Shown: piece after piece, positions 1 to 11,236 of the stretch
Layout of the letters: each line of letters begins with the position of its first letter
Position numbering within the stretch: the stretch's first letter is position 1
Assembly: GCA_003427395.1 (NCBI GenBank)
Contig: BFEA01000241.1
Span: 595,408-654,192, forward strand
Length of the DNA stretch: 58,785 bases
Source: Chara braunii
Lineage: Eukaryota; Streptophyta; Charophyceae; Charales; Characeae
Direction: 5' to 3'
Translations under genes and position numbers: made by a program
The notes under the pieces: model-generated
What the model was told of the DNA's origin: nothing
Database searches by the model: none
The model's input: the letters and a program-made list of their open reading frames with translations, nothing else

Positions 1-1359
1 ACGGCTGTGATGCCGCACATGCATGATGACACAGTCCCTCAATTCATTCCCCAACTCAATAGCGCATGCTGCGTCTTCCTCCGGAGGGGGCGGACAGGGT
101 GCATGCCGCGTTTGCGGACGTGGACGTCGTCGTCGACGTCGGCTCTGCACATCACAACCATCACCATCACTGTCGTCGGAAAGCATTTCAGGATCCACCT
201 GCACCCTGTGTTGCACCATCAGGTTGTGAAGTATGCACATGGCCATGAACTCTTTGCGAAGGATTTTCATATTCGCAATATGTGTCCTGATGAAGTTCCT
301 CCACACCACCTTCAATCTTTCTAAAGTGCGTCCGATGCATGACCGTGCGGAGGTGTGACAATCATCATACACCTGTTCAGCCGCATTCTTGTTGTTGCCC
401 CCAACTAGAGTCATAATCCACGGCAACTGCGGGTAGCCAGCGTCGCCGAGCAAGTACCTGCCAATCGTACGGCCACCACGCAACACCTCCCCACCCGTGC
501 CGAACACCCCACCACCACGCTGCGCCTCGCGATGCAAAGGAGACACTCGCAGCACACGACTATCGTGGACAGACCCCGGGCAACCCACGAAAACACTCTG
601 AATTCGACACTCGTGGTCGCACACCACATGCGCCACAACAGAAAATTGGCCGGTGCGATCATAGAAACACTTCCCCCTCTGACCTGCAGGCTTATCGATG
701 TAGACATGGGTGCAGTCTATGGCTCCCACACGGCCCGGGAAACCTTTGCGTTCGAAAGCATCCAACATCTCTTGCAGCTTTTGCCCTGTTGGGAACTGGA
801 GCAGATGCCCATACTCCCTGATCAGCGCATCGGCAACATCGACGTTGCTCCGCAGTGTGCTCGCCAAACCAAGACCCAAACCATGGGCCGACTGCCTGTA
901 GTAACCTCTAGTCGCCCACCTGATGAGAGCGCATACAAACTTCTGCGCCGCCGGGACTAGTTGTCTCCAGTTCGTCGTCTGACGCTGGATATGTGGCGCT
1001 ATGCGAGCCAAAATTTCATTGAACAGCGGTCGGGGAAGTCTGCAAAACTGTTGGAAGACCTTCTCATGCCTGCCTCCCTCTCTTTGGAGGTCCTTCCACA
1101 CACCCCCACTGCGTTCCAACACCCACACGCGTCTTCGACCATCTACACGACAAATGAAAACGCTGCCCAGTACGTCCGCCAGTGACATGTTGTGCATCAC
1201 CGCACCCGTGAGATGCAACAGGCTGGAAGACAACCCTGACAGACAATTCGGCATCGCAGCCGCTGCCTGCAGGACAGCCATCGCCGCCAAGTTCCTTCTG
1301 TTCATGCACTGCAGAAGGACGAAAACCATGAGGAACATGGTATCGTCCCAATCATCCAT
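1..1359 (-). CDS. PIF/Harbinger (HARBI1-like) DDE transposase, open at the window edge
   Basis: The minus-strand frame is open from an ATG at 1359 to position 1 (453 codons). A stop lies just upstream at 1381-1383, and no stop occurs before the window edge. The N-terminal third has a helical region (FNEILARIAPHIQ, then a WATRGYYRQ segment). The DDE nuclease follows: first Asp in AIDCTHVYIDKP (about 720-680), a HDSRV segment, second Asp in LGDAGYPQLPW (about 450-415), and a Glu in GRTLERLKVVWRNF (about 330-290). The end is LHNLMVQH plus a charged, Arg-rich tail. Order and motifs match the DDE_Tnp_4/Harbinger family, which usually has 350-450 residues, so little should be missing. The protein would cut and rejoin element ends in the nucleus, in this family usually with a Myb-like partner. 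No partner gene is visible downstream of the start. All three putative catalytic residues and the frame are intact, so it may be young. Confidence 0.88.
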   Translation of the reverse strand, partial: MDDWDDTMFLMVFVLLQCMNRRNLAAMAVLQAAAAMPNCLSGLSSSLLHLTGAVMHNMSLADVLGSVFICRVDGRRRVWVLERSGGVWKDLQREGGRHEKVFQQFCRLPRPLFNEILARIAPHIQRQTTNWRQLVPAAQKFVCALIRWATRGYYRQSAHGLGLGLASTLRSNVDVADALIREYGHLLQFPTGQKLQEMLDAFERKGFPGRVGAIDCTHVYIDKPAGQRGKCFYDRTGQFSVVAHVVCDHECRIQSVFVGCPGSVHDSRVLRVSPLHREAQRGGGVFGTGGEVLRGGRTIGRYLLGDAGYPQLPWIMTLVGGNNKNAAEQVYDDCHTSARSCIGRTLERLKVVWRNFIRTHIANMKILRKEFMAMCILHNLMVQHRVQVDPEMLSDDSDGDGCDVQSRRRRRRPRPQTRHAPCPPPPEEDAACAIELGNELRDCVIMHVRHHSR

Positions 1360-1383
1360 TGGGTCTGACGTCGCGGCACGCTA

Positions 1384-3720
1384 CGTGCAACGACCCTTGC
1401 ACAAGCCACGCGCGTGGACGTTGGAACACGTGCACTCAACTGCGGCGATGGGGACGGGACGAAAGAGCGATGGACGAGGCAGACAACACTGGTAATGGCG
1501 GCGATAGCTTTCACTCACGTGGAATCGCAGCGGCTCGCGGACATAACGTCCACCTACAAAATGTGGAGGCCTGTGCCAACGGTCGTGTGGAACCGTCCAG
1601 CGCGACGGGGACCGTGGGTCCCCTTCGACCCCCTCACCGCCGGGAGGTCACACTGCCTCTCGCACATGTTGCCCTGCGTCACCCACTTCAGGCGGCACGG
1701 TCATTCCTTCGGTCCACCCACGCCTACCCGACATTCGACCACTTTCCTTTTCGAGATGCTGAACGGCCGCATTTCCCAAAATGGAATAGAACTTGCGCAC
1801 TTTGCCGCAAAACGCACTGAGTCCCTGCGATGGGGTCCCGACAAAAGAGTTTCCAGCCTTTCCAAAATCATTCAGCCAAGGGACCGGCGTGCGCTCCTGC
1901 GTCGCTCCGCTACCGCGTTGAGCGCCTGCGCCGCCGCACGGCTTGATGAAGTTACCACGGTAACTACACGGCTATTGCCACGTGTTAATCACAACCATAG
2001 CCAGCCTCCCTTCCTTCCTGGAGTAGGAGGGGCGGCACGAACCCAACTCTGCCAGCGAGATACTCACTCCGCTCGGCTTGGGTTTGGGCTTGGTGGCCGG
2101 TCCCAGCCAGCCCTATTGCCTTACAACGCTTTTACCACAGTGAACTCAACTACACATTTCTACTCTGTTTTTACACATCCTTACCAGCGCAACGCCCCAG
2201 ACGGGCGTTTTGCTACAGCAGTAAGCAAGACTGCATCGCATCGAAGCGAGGAGCCTCTCTCAAGAACAGAATCAAGAATCTCGGCGCTCTCCTCTCCGGG
2301 CCGGTGTTTTGAGAAAGGAAGGTTCCTTCCCGTCAGGTAACGGAGGTCAGGATTCCAAACTCCTGCCTACCCAGTGGGTCCTACTACAAATGATGGTCGC
2401 TCCCTTACCATAATTAGAATTATCATATTTTCCTTCTCTCCTCCTCCCCTCCCCACATCTCCGGCCCCGAATTCACTATTCATAGTAATATCCCCATAAT
2501 TATCGACAGTAGGACGGACTTTTCTGGTCTGCCCTCCTCTCCCTCAGGAATACGGTTCCTTCAGCGCTTCAGCGAGAAGACCGTACAACACATTTTCCCC
2601 ACCTCAAAGTCCCATCCAACCTTACATTCATCCCCAGCACTCCACTCCACGTCATTTTTCACTCGCTCCCGCCCCCGCAATTAGTCCCCCACTTAACCTA
2701 AACTGTAAAAGGTTCCCCCTCCGCGCCGAATTTTCCAGGCGCACTCATACACAGACGCAATGATAGGTCACCCACTCCTGTCGCTCGATCCTAACCCTAC
2801 GCATAAGACAGCCCACTGCTAGTGGCCCCTACCCCCCCTGAAGCCTCGAAAAGGAAACCAAGTAGTACACAGACAGCAATAGCACGCCCACAGATCCAGG
2901 ACGGAAATGCCCGAAGGCGCTTTTAACACCGAACGCACCTGCCCGCAGTTCCACTCTTTTAACCCTGTTTGAGTATCGCTTATTGTTTCCCTTTTATTTA
3001 CCATCACCCATAAGCAATTCTCTCACAACTATCCACCTACTTTCTACCATTGGTCCATTGAGCACTAATAATTTCAGAGGGCCAGTAGTAATTACGGAAA
3101 GGACTAATTACCTACCCACACGCCTCCAAACACACACGTCTTATTTTGCTCTTTTGCTGGTTGGGGTTTTCGCCTGATGTTTGAGATTGATATCGTTAGC
3201 TAACTTCTTTAGTCCCTTTTACATCACCCAATACCACTTATTACTAACGGATACCAGATTCCTCTGATCCGGATCCTGCTCTCCGTGACCATTAGTAGTA
3301 GCTAGACACTGCAGCATGGGACACCTGGCAGCAAGGTAAGGAATCTTAGACAATATTCTCACAAGGGATCGGATAGGCTTTTTCCTCAAAACGAGTCTAA
3401 AGCGGGCGCAGCGCTGTCGGGAGCGCTGCGCCCCGCCTGCATCGATACTGCGTGTTCGACGAGGCGCTTCCACACCGGGGAGGAGCGGCGCGATGCGACA
3501 GCGAAGTGATGGTGCCAGGTGCCTTCTATTGGGCGTGCGTGCATGGCGCGGAGCTGGCGAGTGGCCCGGAGTGGGGCGGCTGCAGCAAGCGACACGTGAC
3601 GGTCTTCGGCTATGTCGCGATGTGGTAGGGGAAGCGGTGGTATGTTGAGGGGTGAGGAGTCCGTGGAGCTTTCTCCTCTGCTCTTCCTGCGTGCTGCCGG
3701 TGCCGCATTTTTTGGAAGAA
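1384..3720. other. Gene-free stretch beside the Harbinger ORF
   Basis: No recognisable coding sequence. A 308-codon plus-strand frame (1414-2340) has biased composition and no family motif. The first few hundred bases probably belong to the Harbinger element (promoter side), but no terminal inverted repeat could be paired because the other end is off-window. 2400-2700 is C/T-rich with long pyrimidine runs. Confidence 0.5.
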
Positions 3721-4071
3721 CAACGATTTCGTCAAAACGGACGTTTTTTATTTTTTGTGCGAAATTGAAAGTCCAAACTGCAGCCAAAATTTGATGAAAT
3801 TTTGGGTAGGGCGTTCTGAAAACGCCCTACCCCCTCGATGTTTTTGGAGTCAACCAAAGTCCAGATACATGCAGGGGGGTACGACGTTCTGAAAACGCCG
3901 AACGCCGTACCCCCCTGCATGTATCTGGACTCTGGCTGAGTCCAAAAATATCGAGGGGGTAGGGCGTTTTCAGAACGCCCTACCCAAAATTTCATCAAAT
4001 TTTGGCTGCAGTTTGGACTTTCAATTTCGTACAAAAAATAAAAAATGTCCATTTTGACGAAATCGCTGTTG
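3721..4071. repeat. Long near-perfect inverted repeat (fold-back element)
   Basis: The left arm (3721-3883) and right arm (3906-4071) are reverse complements over about 160 bp with few mismatches, separated by about 22 nt. The arms begin as CAACGATTTCGTCAAAACGG and end as CCATTTTGACGAAATCG. Each arm also holds a short palindrome built on TAGGGCGTT/AACGCCCTA (3808-3830 and 3959-3984), so the structure is a hairpin of hairpins. No coding potential. A fold-back MITE or an inverted-duplicated non-autonomous element fits; a small-RNA precursor is possible. Confidence 0.9.
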
Positions 4072-5259
4072 AAGGAGGAGCCGCAGCATCTGTCTGGAAA
4101 TACTGGCTAAGCCGTGCTGCTGCCGCACGAGTGCTCTACAATCCTCGAGTAGGCAAGCCTTTTGACGATGCGGGGATGTGGGCATATGGGATTTCAAGGT
4201 TTTTCCTCCATGGATCTTCGATTGTGGATGGTAAGGGCGGGGGAGGGGCGGGGGAGCTGCTTGGTGCTGCGATCACGTCACAGGCTGACGGGGTCAAGAT
4301 TGGAGAGGGGTTGTTTTCTTAAGAGTTTTGAACGGCGCTGTTGAGGTTTCTCTATGCTACTATGTAGATGCCTCGTGTGCCCTAGTGATGCGTGAAGATG
4401 CAAAGGGGTGCGAGGGCAACGGTTCCCGCGAGGTAGGAGCGACGTCACATACAAGTGGAGGAGGAGTGGAAGAGAAGACTCATGGAGGTTTACGGAGGTG
4501 ACTTTTCTTCGATGTTGCTTTTGCGAGAGCTTTAGGATGGTTTCCATGCTCGTGTGTCAAGACTAACTCTGTTTGCCGTGCAGATTACCTAAACATGCAT
4601 ATAATTTTTGACATCGTGTGTATTCATTGGTTGTTTTTTAGTATCCTCTATGATCTACTATCCCTATCTCAGCAAATCTTGATCTGATCCTATTGTTGGA
4701 ATTAGTTTCATGATTTTTCGTGATTTGATTTGATCCCGTTGCTGGAGATAATATTTTTCATGATTCTTTGTGATCCCTTTTTCGAGATCTCCAGCTAAAA
4801 CTTCGATTCATCTCTACTTGTAGGGATGATTTTAGCCACTGTGTCATCTCCAGTACTAATCGCTATTACCAATAGTAACCGCTATTGCCATCAAAACTAC
4901 GATCTGTTTTTTTTTACTCTCAAGTCTTTGAATTCACTATGATTAAAATCACAATCTAAATCACGATCTAAATTTCTGTCTTAGTTTCTCGATAGTCATA
5001 AGTCTGATTTCTGGCATCTCATGTGTTTTTTCTACAATGATTTTCCACAGGATTTCCTAATTTCATCTCAATCTTATCCGTATCACGGTCATTTTGTGGT
5101 GTTCCAAACCAATTGATTTTCTCTTGTCTTCAATAAGCTTCTAAGGTCTTGGTGATTTCGGTTCTTGTCGAATGAATCCACTGCGAAATCCATAGAGTTG
5201 GTCAAGGTCCTAATTAGGGCATCTAAAATTCGCTTTAAAAATGTCATAGATTCATATGG
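4072..5259. other. Gene-free stretch, AT-rich in its second half
   Basis: No convincing ORF. 4680-4790 has short degenerate repeats around CATGATTTTTCGTGAT. The remainder is unique-looking AT-rich sequence. Confidence 0.4.
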
Positions 5260-5985
5260 GGCGGTTCTGTTGAGTTGGGGCATCTGTCCAAGAAGGGGGG
5301 CAAAGGGCACGAGATGACTCTTTGTGAGGACGAAGAGAGGGTTGCATCGAGGTTGTCGGAGGGGTACCGGCTAGGGAAACTTTCATCAGATGCGATTGGC
5401 GTCGGGCAATTTTGGTTGTCGGATGGGTACCGGCTGATGAGGGTTTACTCTGGTGCGATTGGCCTCAGGTGGTACTGGTTCACCCTCTCGATGACGGAAA
5501 TTGGAATTTCCGAGGGGGTAGGAGATTGCAGGGTGAGGATTGTGTCACGTTCTTGCTTAGGGCATGGTCTGTCGAACTCTTTACAAGGACGGAGTTGGGG
5601 AGGTGAAGGAGGTGAGTGTAGGTTCTGTTGGGTTATGGGGGATTTGTTCAAGGTGGAGGGCACAGGGAACGAGATGATTCTTTGTGAGGACGGAGAGAGG
5701 GTTGAGTTAGGTTGTCTGAGGGGTACCGGTTGGGGGATCTTTCATTAGATGCGATTGGCATCAGGCAGCTTAAGCTGCCGGATGGGTACCGGCTGATGAG
5801 GGATTATTCTGGTGCGATTGGCTTCAGGCAGTGCTGACTTGCGCTCTCGAAGACGGAGACTGGAATCTCCGAAGGGGGCAGGAGATTGCAGGATGAGGAT
5901 TGTGTCTGGCTCGTGCCGAGGATATGGTCCTTCGAACCCTTTGCTAGGATGGAGTTGGGGAGGGCGATCCGGGACCTCCCCTTCG
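5260..5985. repeat. Diverged tandem duplication, 360-bp period
   Basis: Copy 1 (about 5260-5619) and copy 2 (about 5620-5985) align with an offset of exactly 360 at an anchor (GAGATGACTCTTTGTGAGGA at 5311, GAGATGATTCTTTGTGAGGA at 5671). Shared segments include a GGGTACCGGCT motif that also recurs within each copy, and GGAGATTGCAGG. Open frames cross it but differ between copies, so it looks non-coding. A short echo follows at 5966-6055, where GGGACCTCC..TTCGATGACAAAG occurs twice. Confidence 0.8.
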
Positions 5986-6240
5986 ATGACAAAGTTAGAA
6001 CTATTGCACTTGACATGTTGACTTTCCGGGACCTCCCTTTCGATGACAAAGACAAAACTGTAACAATTGCAGGCCTTTGGAAACAGATGCCGAGGTGTCA
6101 CGCGTCCTACTAGTGAGTGGGCTAGCTAGTAGGATGAGAATAGAGCACAGCAGCAGCAGAGATGGTGGCTCTGCTGCAGTAAGTCTTGCTGGAATGGGGA
6201 CAAGGGGATTGACTGGGGGGTCTGTTTAAATCGTATCTCT

Positions 6241-6478
6241 GAGTCAAAGCCGGGTAATGGCCCCGGTATCTTAACTTTCAAAAGGAGCAGCTCTAAACTC
6301 TTAGTAGATTTTTAGCCTTATTTTCATGAAATTTTCTGATGATTTTTTTGAACGTGTCGGTTATGGGACGCTGGGCCCGGTTCCCAGTTGGTGCCTATTG
6401 GTTTCCGGCAGGTGTTGCTCCCCACCAATAGATGGAGTGCGTGTTTCCTTGAAAAAAAAAAAAAAAAAAAAAAAAAGA
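6241..6478 (+). mobile_element. Poly(A)-tailed short repeat (SINE-like family, copy a)
   Basis: It has an upstream module with AAGCCGGGTAATGGCCCCGG (6249-6268), then GGGACGCTGGGCCCGGTTCC (6364-6383) and GCTCCCCACCAATAGATGGA (6417-6436), and ends in a run of more than 20 A. The same modules recur near 16849, 18207, 19430, 19785, 21030, 31846, 44515 and 45890. The poly(A) end and scattered copies in both orientations indicate retroposition. No clear pol III A/B box pair is seen, so a SINE or a LINE-derived 3' tail are both possible. Confidence 0.6.
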
Positions 6479-9400
6479 ACAGCAACACATTCAGGGTTGC
6501 ACAAGATGGTAAGAAGTCAAAGATGATCACAAAACTCGCCCATCCCTTGGACGCAGCAAGGCCAAAAACCCATGCGTCAGATAGGATATGTGAGTATGCT
6601 CGCCTATTTTATGAACAATTATTAACGACAGAAAAGGACCCTTCTATCCCACTGGTTGCCCCAGACATGGAACACATGCTCTGGGGGTCCACCAACAAGG
6701 TACTCACAGCCATAGAGGAGACTGACCTAGACCATCCAATTCCGTTCGCTGAACTCACGGCATCAATGCGCAGCATGGCCAAGGGTAAATGCCCGGGCCC
6801 TGATGGTCTCCCAATAGAGTTCTACGAGAAGTTTTGGAACCTGCTGGGTCCGGACCTCCTAAGGGTCTTCAACAATGCTCTACAGGATAAACAATTGGGC
6901 ACTCGCACAAGGGAAGGGGTTATTACCTTCCTCTACATAAAGGGTGACAGATCCGATGTACGGAACTATCGTCCAATTTCACTATTAAATGTCTCAGGCA
7001 AAATCTTAGCCAAAACTCTGGCGAGAAGACTAGCACCGCTCATGACCAGACTAGTAGCCCCGGATCAATCCGGTTTTATACCCGGAAGGCTGGTCTTGAA
7101 TAATGTAATGACAATTTCACAATCCCTCGACCTCATCAAAATGAGGAATGCCAACAATGTGGTTATTCTCATAGACTTCGAGAAAGCCTATGACCGGGTT
7201 AATTGGAACTTTGTACAAGAAGTGATGAAACGAGTTGGTATAGGCCCTAACTTGAGGAAATGGGTCAATGCTTTATACTGTGGGTCACACGGTAGAGTGG
7301 TAGTCAATGACCTGCTATCCAAATCCTTCACAGTCAGCAAATCACTGAGGCAAGGGTGCCCCCTTGCCCCCTCCCTCTTTGTAATACAGCTGGAAGTATT
7401 GCTGAACATGATCCGTACTCACGAGGAGTATAAGGGTTTGAGGATAAACCCGAGCTACGAACTGAGAGTGTCCGCCCTGCCGGACGATTTTTCGGCCATA
7501 TCAGAGAACACAGTGGCCTCTTTGACAGCCCTAGAAGACTGTCTATCCGTCTACGAACACGCCTCAGAAATGAAAGTCAGCTGAAGTAAATCCACTGTCT
7601 TAATGTCAGAAGGGAATACCCTCGCAATGGATTTGGGTATGAAGGTTATCCAAAGTTCTGACGCAGAACGCTACCTGGGAATCCTAGTTTCCTTTGGTGA
7701 CTGCAGTAAAGAACAAACGACAATTCTGGAGACACGTATACGGGACGCCTGTGCTAAATACTCCAAGTGCACCAACCTGTCACTGTTCGGCAGAGCACTG
7801 GTGGCCAATACAGCCATTCTCTCTACAGGATGGTATATACTGGCCATCAGATCACTATCTACCTCCTCGGCTGCACTAATCAGACAACTTCTCACCCGTT
7901 TTATCTGGAAGGGGGACTCAGATGGTCCCTCCTGCATCAATAAGGTTGCATGGTGGAAGCTCACGGAGAAAAAGGGTCAAGGAGGCCTAGGCATCCTGGA
8001 CCCAGAAAGACAGAATCACGCCCTGCTCGCTAAGTGGCCGGTGGAACTACTCACCACCACTGAGCCCCACCCATGGATTTCAATCGCCCAAGCACTTCTG
8101 GCATAAGACTGGGGTCTAAGGAACCCAGAAGCTGTATGGCAAGCCTTACTGATGTACCCAATGCTAACCTCAGTTGAGTCTCTTACATGGTCCCCCATAT
8201 TAAGGGCCTGGAGCCACTTACTGCCGTACATTATCTCCTCCCCCTCAGATCGCCTACAAATTTTATCTACTTGCCTGTTCAATACCCGAAAATTACCGAC
8301 GCAACTGGACACGCCTTCTCGGTAGCCAATAAGCCAGGGAATTTCGGGCGGCGCTGGCTGCAGAGAGGGGTATGGCAGGTCCGACATCTTCTCGACGAAC
8401 ACACAGGAGGATGGCACTCAGCGGACATCCTGAGGACTAAACTGGGTAACCTTCGGAGAATAGAAGAGCACAGAAGCCTGCTGATTGAGGCTATCCCAGA
8501 AGGTTGGGTCAAAATTCTGAGGGAACCACATCAACAGTGGAGAGCCGGCTCATGGTGGCGGCGACGAAGCTGCACAGCGACATTCTGCCGAGTAGAACCC
8601 GGGGTTAACGGACCCGCGTGTCAAATAACAAGATGGAGACTGAAGGAAGGTTTGCTGTACCGGCAAGGTGAGCCTGAGGAGCTCCACGACAAGAATGACT
8701 GGTCTGAGATCAGAGTGTGCGAATCAATGCAGGGTAACAAGCATAAATTTTCCCCAATTCTGCGGGGAACTCCATACGAGGATTGGAAAGTGGACGTATC
8801 CAGGATAGGTTGGTCCATACAGGACCATTCTGTTGTTGGCACGCAGAAACTGATTACAGAATACTCTTCCAAACTGGGTTATTCTCTAAGATCCAAGACC
8901 TCCTCTATCCAGGCTGTGATTTGGAACAGCTGGTGGAAGAAGACGCAGTCCACAAATACTTAACCACCCAGCAATACCTGGGTCCCATTCTATATCACAC
9001 TACTGCTGAGTATAACAGAGGTTAAGATGGCGGGCCTGCAGTGGCTTCACCTCCATACATCGGTCCCAACGGCTGCATGGTGTGCAGAAAGAGGTATGAC
9101 AATTAGCACTGCGTGCGATGCCTGCCCCAGCGAAGCACTAGAGGATTACAACCACCTCTGGTGGGAATGTGTGGTTGCTAGGGGCTTCTGGGAATGGCTA
9201 TCCCGTATGTGATCTTTTGCCTATGGTCCGGAGCCACTCTGGACCAGAGACTTTGTCCTTTTTGGTAGCGCCGACAAGGCCCATAACGTGATAGCAAACA
9301 AGTTTCGTACAATTGGTTTTTGGATTTTATGGTTAGCAAGGCGTGATAGACGGTTCAAAGGGACGCTGTGGTCAGAATATGCGGTTCAGAACAAATTTAA

Positions 9401-9596
9401 GTTCGCAGTCCGCAATCTCGCTGTCCGCAATCTGATGGCCGCAGAATGGAGAAAGACAAGGCAGGGAATTCATACTTTGCAGGTGGCAAAGGAGAACTTC
9501 CTCCAGAGGTGGAGTAAGACTTTCAAATGGGCTCATTTCTCTTCTCACAAATTAGTGGTCACAAGGCACTTGTGGGACGAGTCAGAGGAGGTTTAA
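6479..9596 (+). pseudogene. 5'-truncated LINE ORF2: reverse transcriptase to C-terminal zinc motif
   Basis: The homology begins abruptly after a poly(A) tract, so the endonuclease and ORF1 are missing. Frame 1 encodes the ORF2 linker and RT: KGKCPGPDGLP, NYRPISLLNV, DQSGFIPGR, IDFEKAYDRVNW, SLRQGCPLAPSLF and ALPDDF (the FADD catalytic box, Asp pair kept). An in-frame TGA (7582-7584) breaks the RT, the same frame resumes to a TAA (8104-8106), and the thumb and linker then continue in frame 3 (about 8320-8963). The zf-RVT-like motif CDACPSEALEDYNHLWWEC lies near 9110-9170, and the C-terminal segment ends at 9596. This is the architecture of plant L1-type ORF2. Two stops and several shifts make it inactive. 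No poly(A) tail is seen after 9596. Confidence 0.88.
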
Positions 9597-9994
9597 TTAG
9601 TGCCCTGAGATTCTGTTTTAATATTTTTTTGCGGTTTTTATCTTAGTTGTCCAGCTCTTACCTTTTTTTTTCACGAGCTATGCATTTTGGGACGCGCATT
9701 TTTACCAAAAAATCGAAAAAGTTCCTCAAAAGCAGGCACCTGGCCTTTCGGACCGTATAAGCTTTTTCGGATCCCACAGGGTCGACGTTCGTGGGCTGTT
9801 ACGGCGCGGGGGGCGAAAAACGGTGGCTGTGCGAGGGACCTCTGAATTTTGGTTGGTCCGAATCGGGAAAAAAGAGAGACATACGGGCCCGCCTACTTTC
9901 TGGGGGCAGGGATGGGGCTGCCCACTTCTGGGAAAGTCCCCACCGCACAGCCGGTTTGTATGACGTGGGATCCAAGCCTTTTCCTGTGGGGTCC
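9597..9994. other. Non-coding stretch after the LINE
   Basis: T-rich sequence (9625-9680), probably LINE 3' UTR, then GC-rich sequence leading into the next repeat. No gene seen. Confidence 0.4.
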
Positions 9995-10471
9995 ACCGGC
10001 CGGCGGCTGGAAAAGACGTGTGGCCACGAAAAGAGGGCAAGTCATTTGGGAAAGTTGGAAAGTACAGTTTCCGGGACCCCACCACCGAGGACCAATTGCT
10101 CTTGGAAAAATCAGTTCAGCCAATAGCGTTTGTTTTGATCTTATCTCCTTTTTTTTTTAATTGTTTTTTTGTGGCACTCTTCATCCTCTTGGCTGCTGCC
10201 TCCCGGTGGGAACACAAACCTTGCAGGTCCCCGATGCCAACAGCTGGCGCTTTGCCCTCCCTACCCTGTTGGAGGGCGTTTTGGAAAAGAGTGCCGGCCG
10301 CGGGAGGAGACTTTTCCATCTGCCAGCCATGTAGAAACACGGCTGACGGTGTCTCGGAAACGGCGGTGGGGTCTGAAATAGACGTCGCCAGACCTCTGGA
10401 AAACTTCCTGGCGGCCCGGTGGGGTCTGAAAACGCCCTTCCATGCCAAAACTGTTCCAGCCGCCGGCCGGT
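9995..10471. repeat. GC-rich repeat bounded by a 21-bp inverted repeat (copy A)
   Basis: The segment runs from ACCGGCCGGCGGCTGGAAAA (9995-10014) to its near-exact reverse complement (10451-10471, one mismatch). The internal part (about 10225-10471) is similar to 18690-18950, including CTCCCTACCCTG.TGGAGG and AACTTCCTGGCGGCCC. The GGCTGGAAAA motif also occurs near 15909. It looks like a non-autonomous repeat family with terminal or internal inverted motifs. No coding support. Confidence 0.65.
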
Positions 10472-11236
10472 GGGGTCCGAGCCTTTGTCATGATGCACAT
10501 GGCAGCTACGTAGGCTTTGTCATGATGCACACGGCATTTTTCACATTCCGCGAGCAGTGCGGCGGGCCCGCCCATTATTTCGAAGGCAAGCTGCCCGGCC
10601 AACGGCCTTGCGCGCGGTAATTCATCACAAGTCCGTCGTCGAAGGGTAGGGGCTGCAGAGGCGGGGGNGGGGGGCTCAACATCATTCCTCCCGTCTCCCC
10701 CCCGCGAATACAACGCTGGTCATTCATGACCAGTTCGTCATCGAGGGTTCATCCATGATCACCGGGTGCATACGCTGACGGGCACGTAGAAGGGTAGGGG
10801 GCTGGAGAGGGGGGGGACGAGGAGTTTTCGAGAATAATTTCGGCCGTCTTCTCGCAAATACATCGCAGCGTGATCGATGGGGTGGGATCTGTTCGGGGAA
10901 AGACGGTAGCTCGACAGCTGGAGGCAGAATGGTGGGGAAGGCGTTTGCTGAGCTGCATGGCCTTGCGAGTGCTGACGGCTGATGTTTCTGTTGTCGACTG
11001 GCCAACCAGCGTCGTATGACCCCATCAAGACGTGCATCAAGGTGGCCGCGGAGAGGAGTGGGGGATTTGCGGGCACACTGACGATGGCGTCATGTCTAGT
11101 ACCGATATCATCGGCAGTTCTCACTACACCCTTTCTTTCCCCCCCCCCTCCCTCCCTCACTCCAGTGTCGATTCCATGCCAACGCGGGAATTGCGATCAC
11201 CGACAGCTTTGTCAAGCTCGGCTCTCTTGGTACAGT
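10472..11236. other. Gene-free GC-rich stretch
   Basis: It holds one N (10668) and two related segments, each with AGGGTAGGGGCTG-type sequence followed by a G-run (10647 and 10790). A 104-codon plus-strand frame (10982-11296) ends in DEWGYGNRVVDVIKHISKM just inside the next duplication. I do not recognise a family and no other support exists. Confidence 0.35.

Noticed and set aside
1414-2340. 308-codon plus-strand open frame
   Set aside because: Overlaps only the Harbinger flank, has biased composition and no domain or motif; several other frames are also open here.
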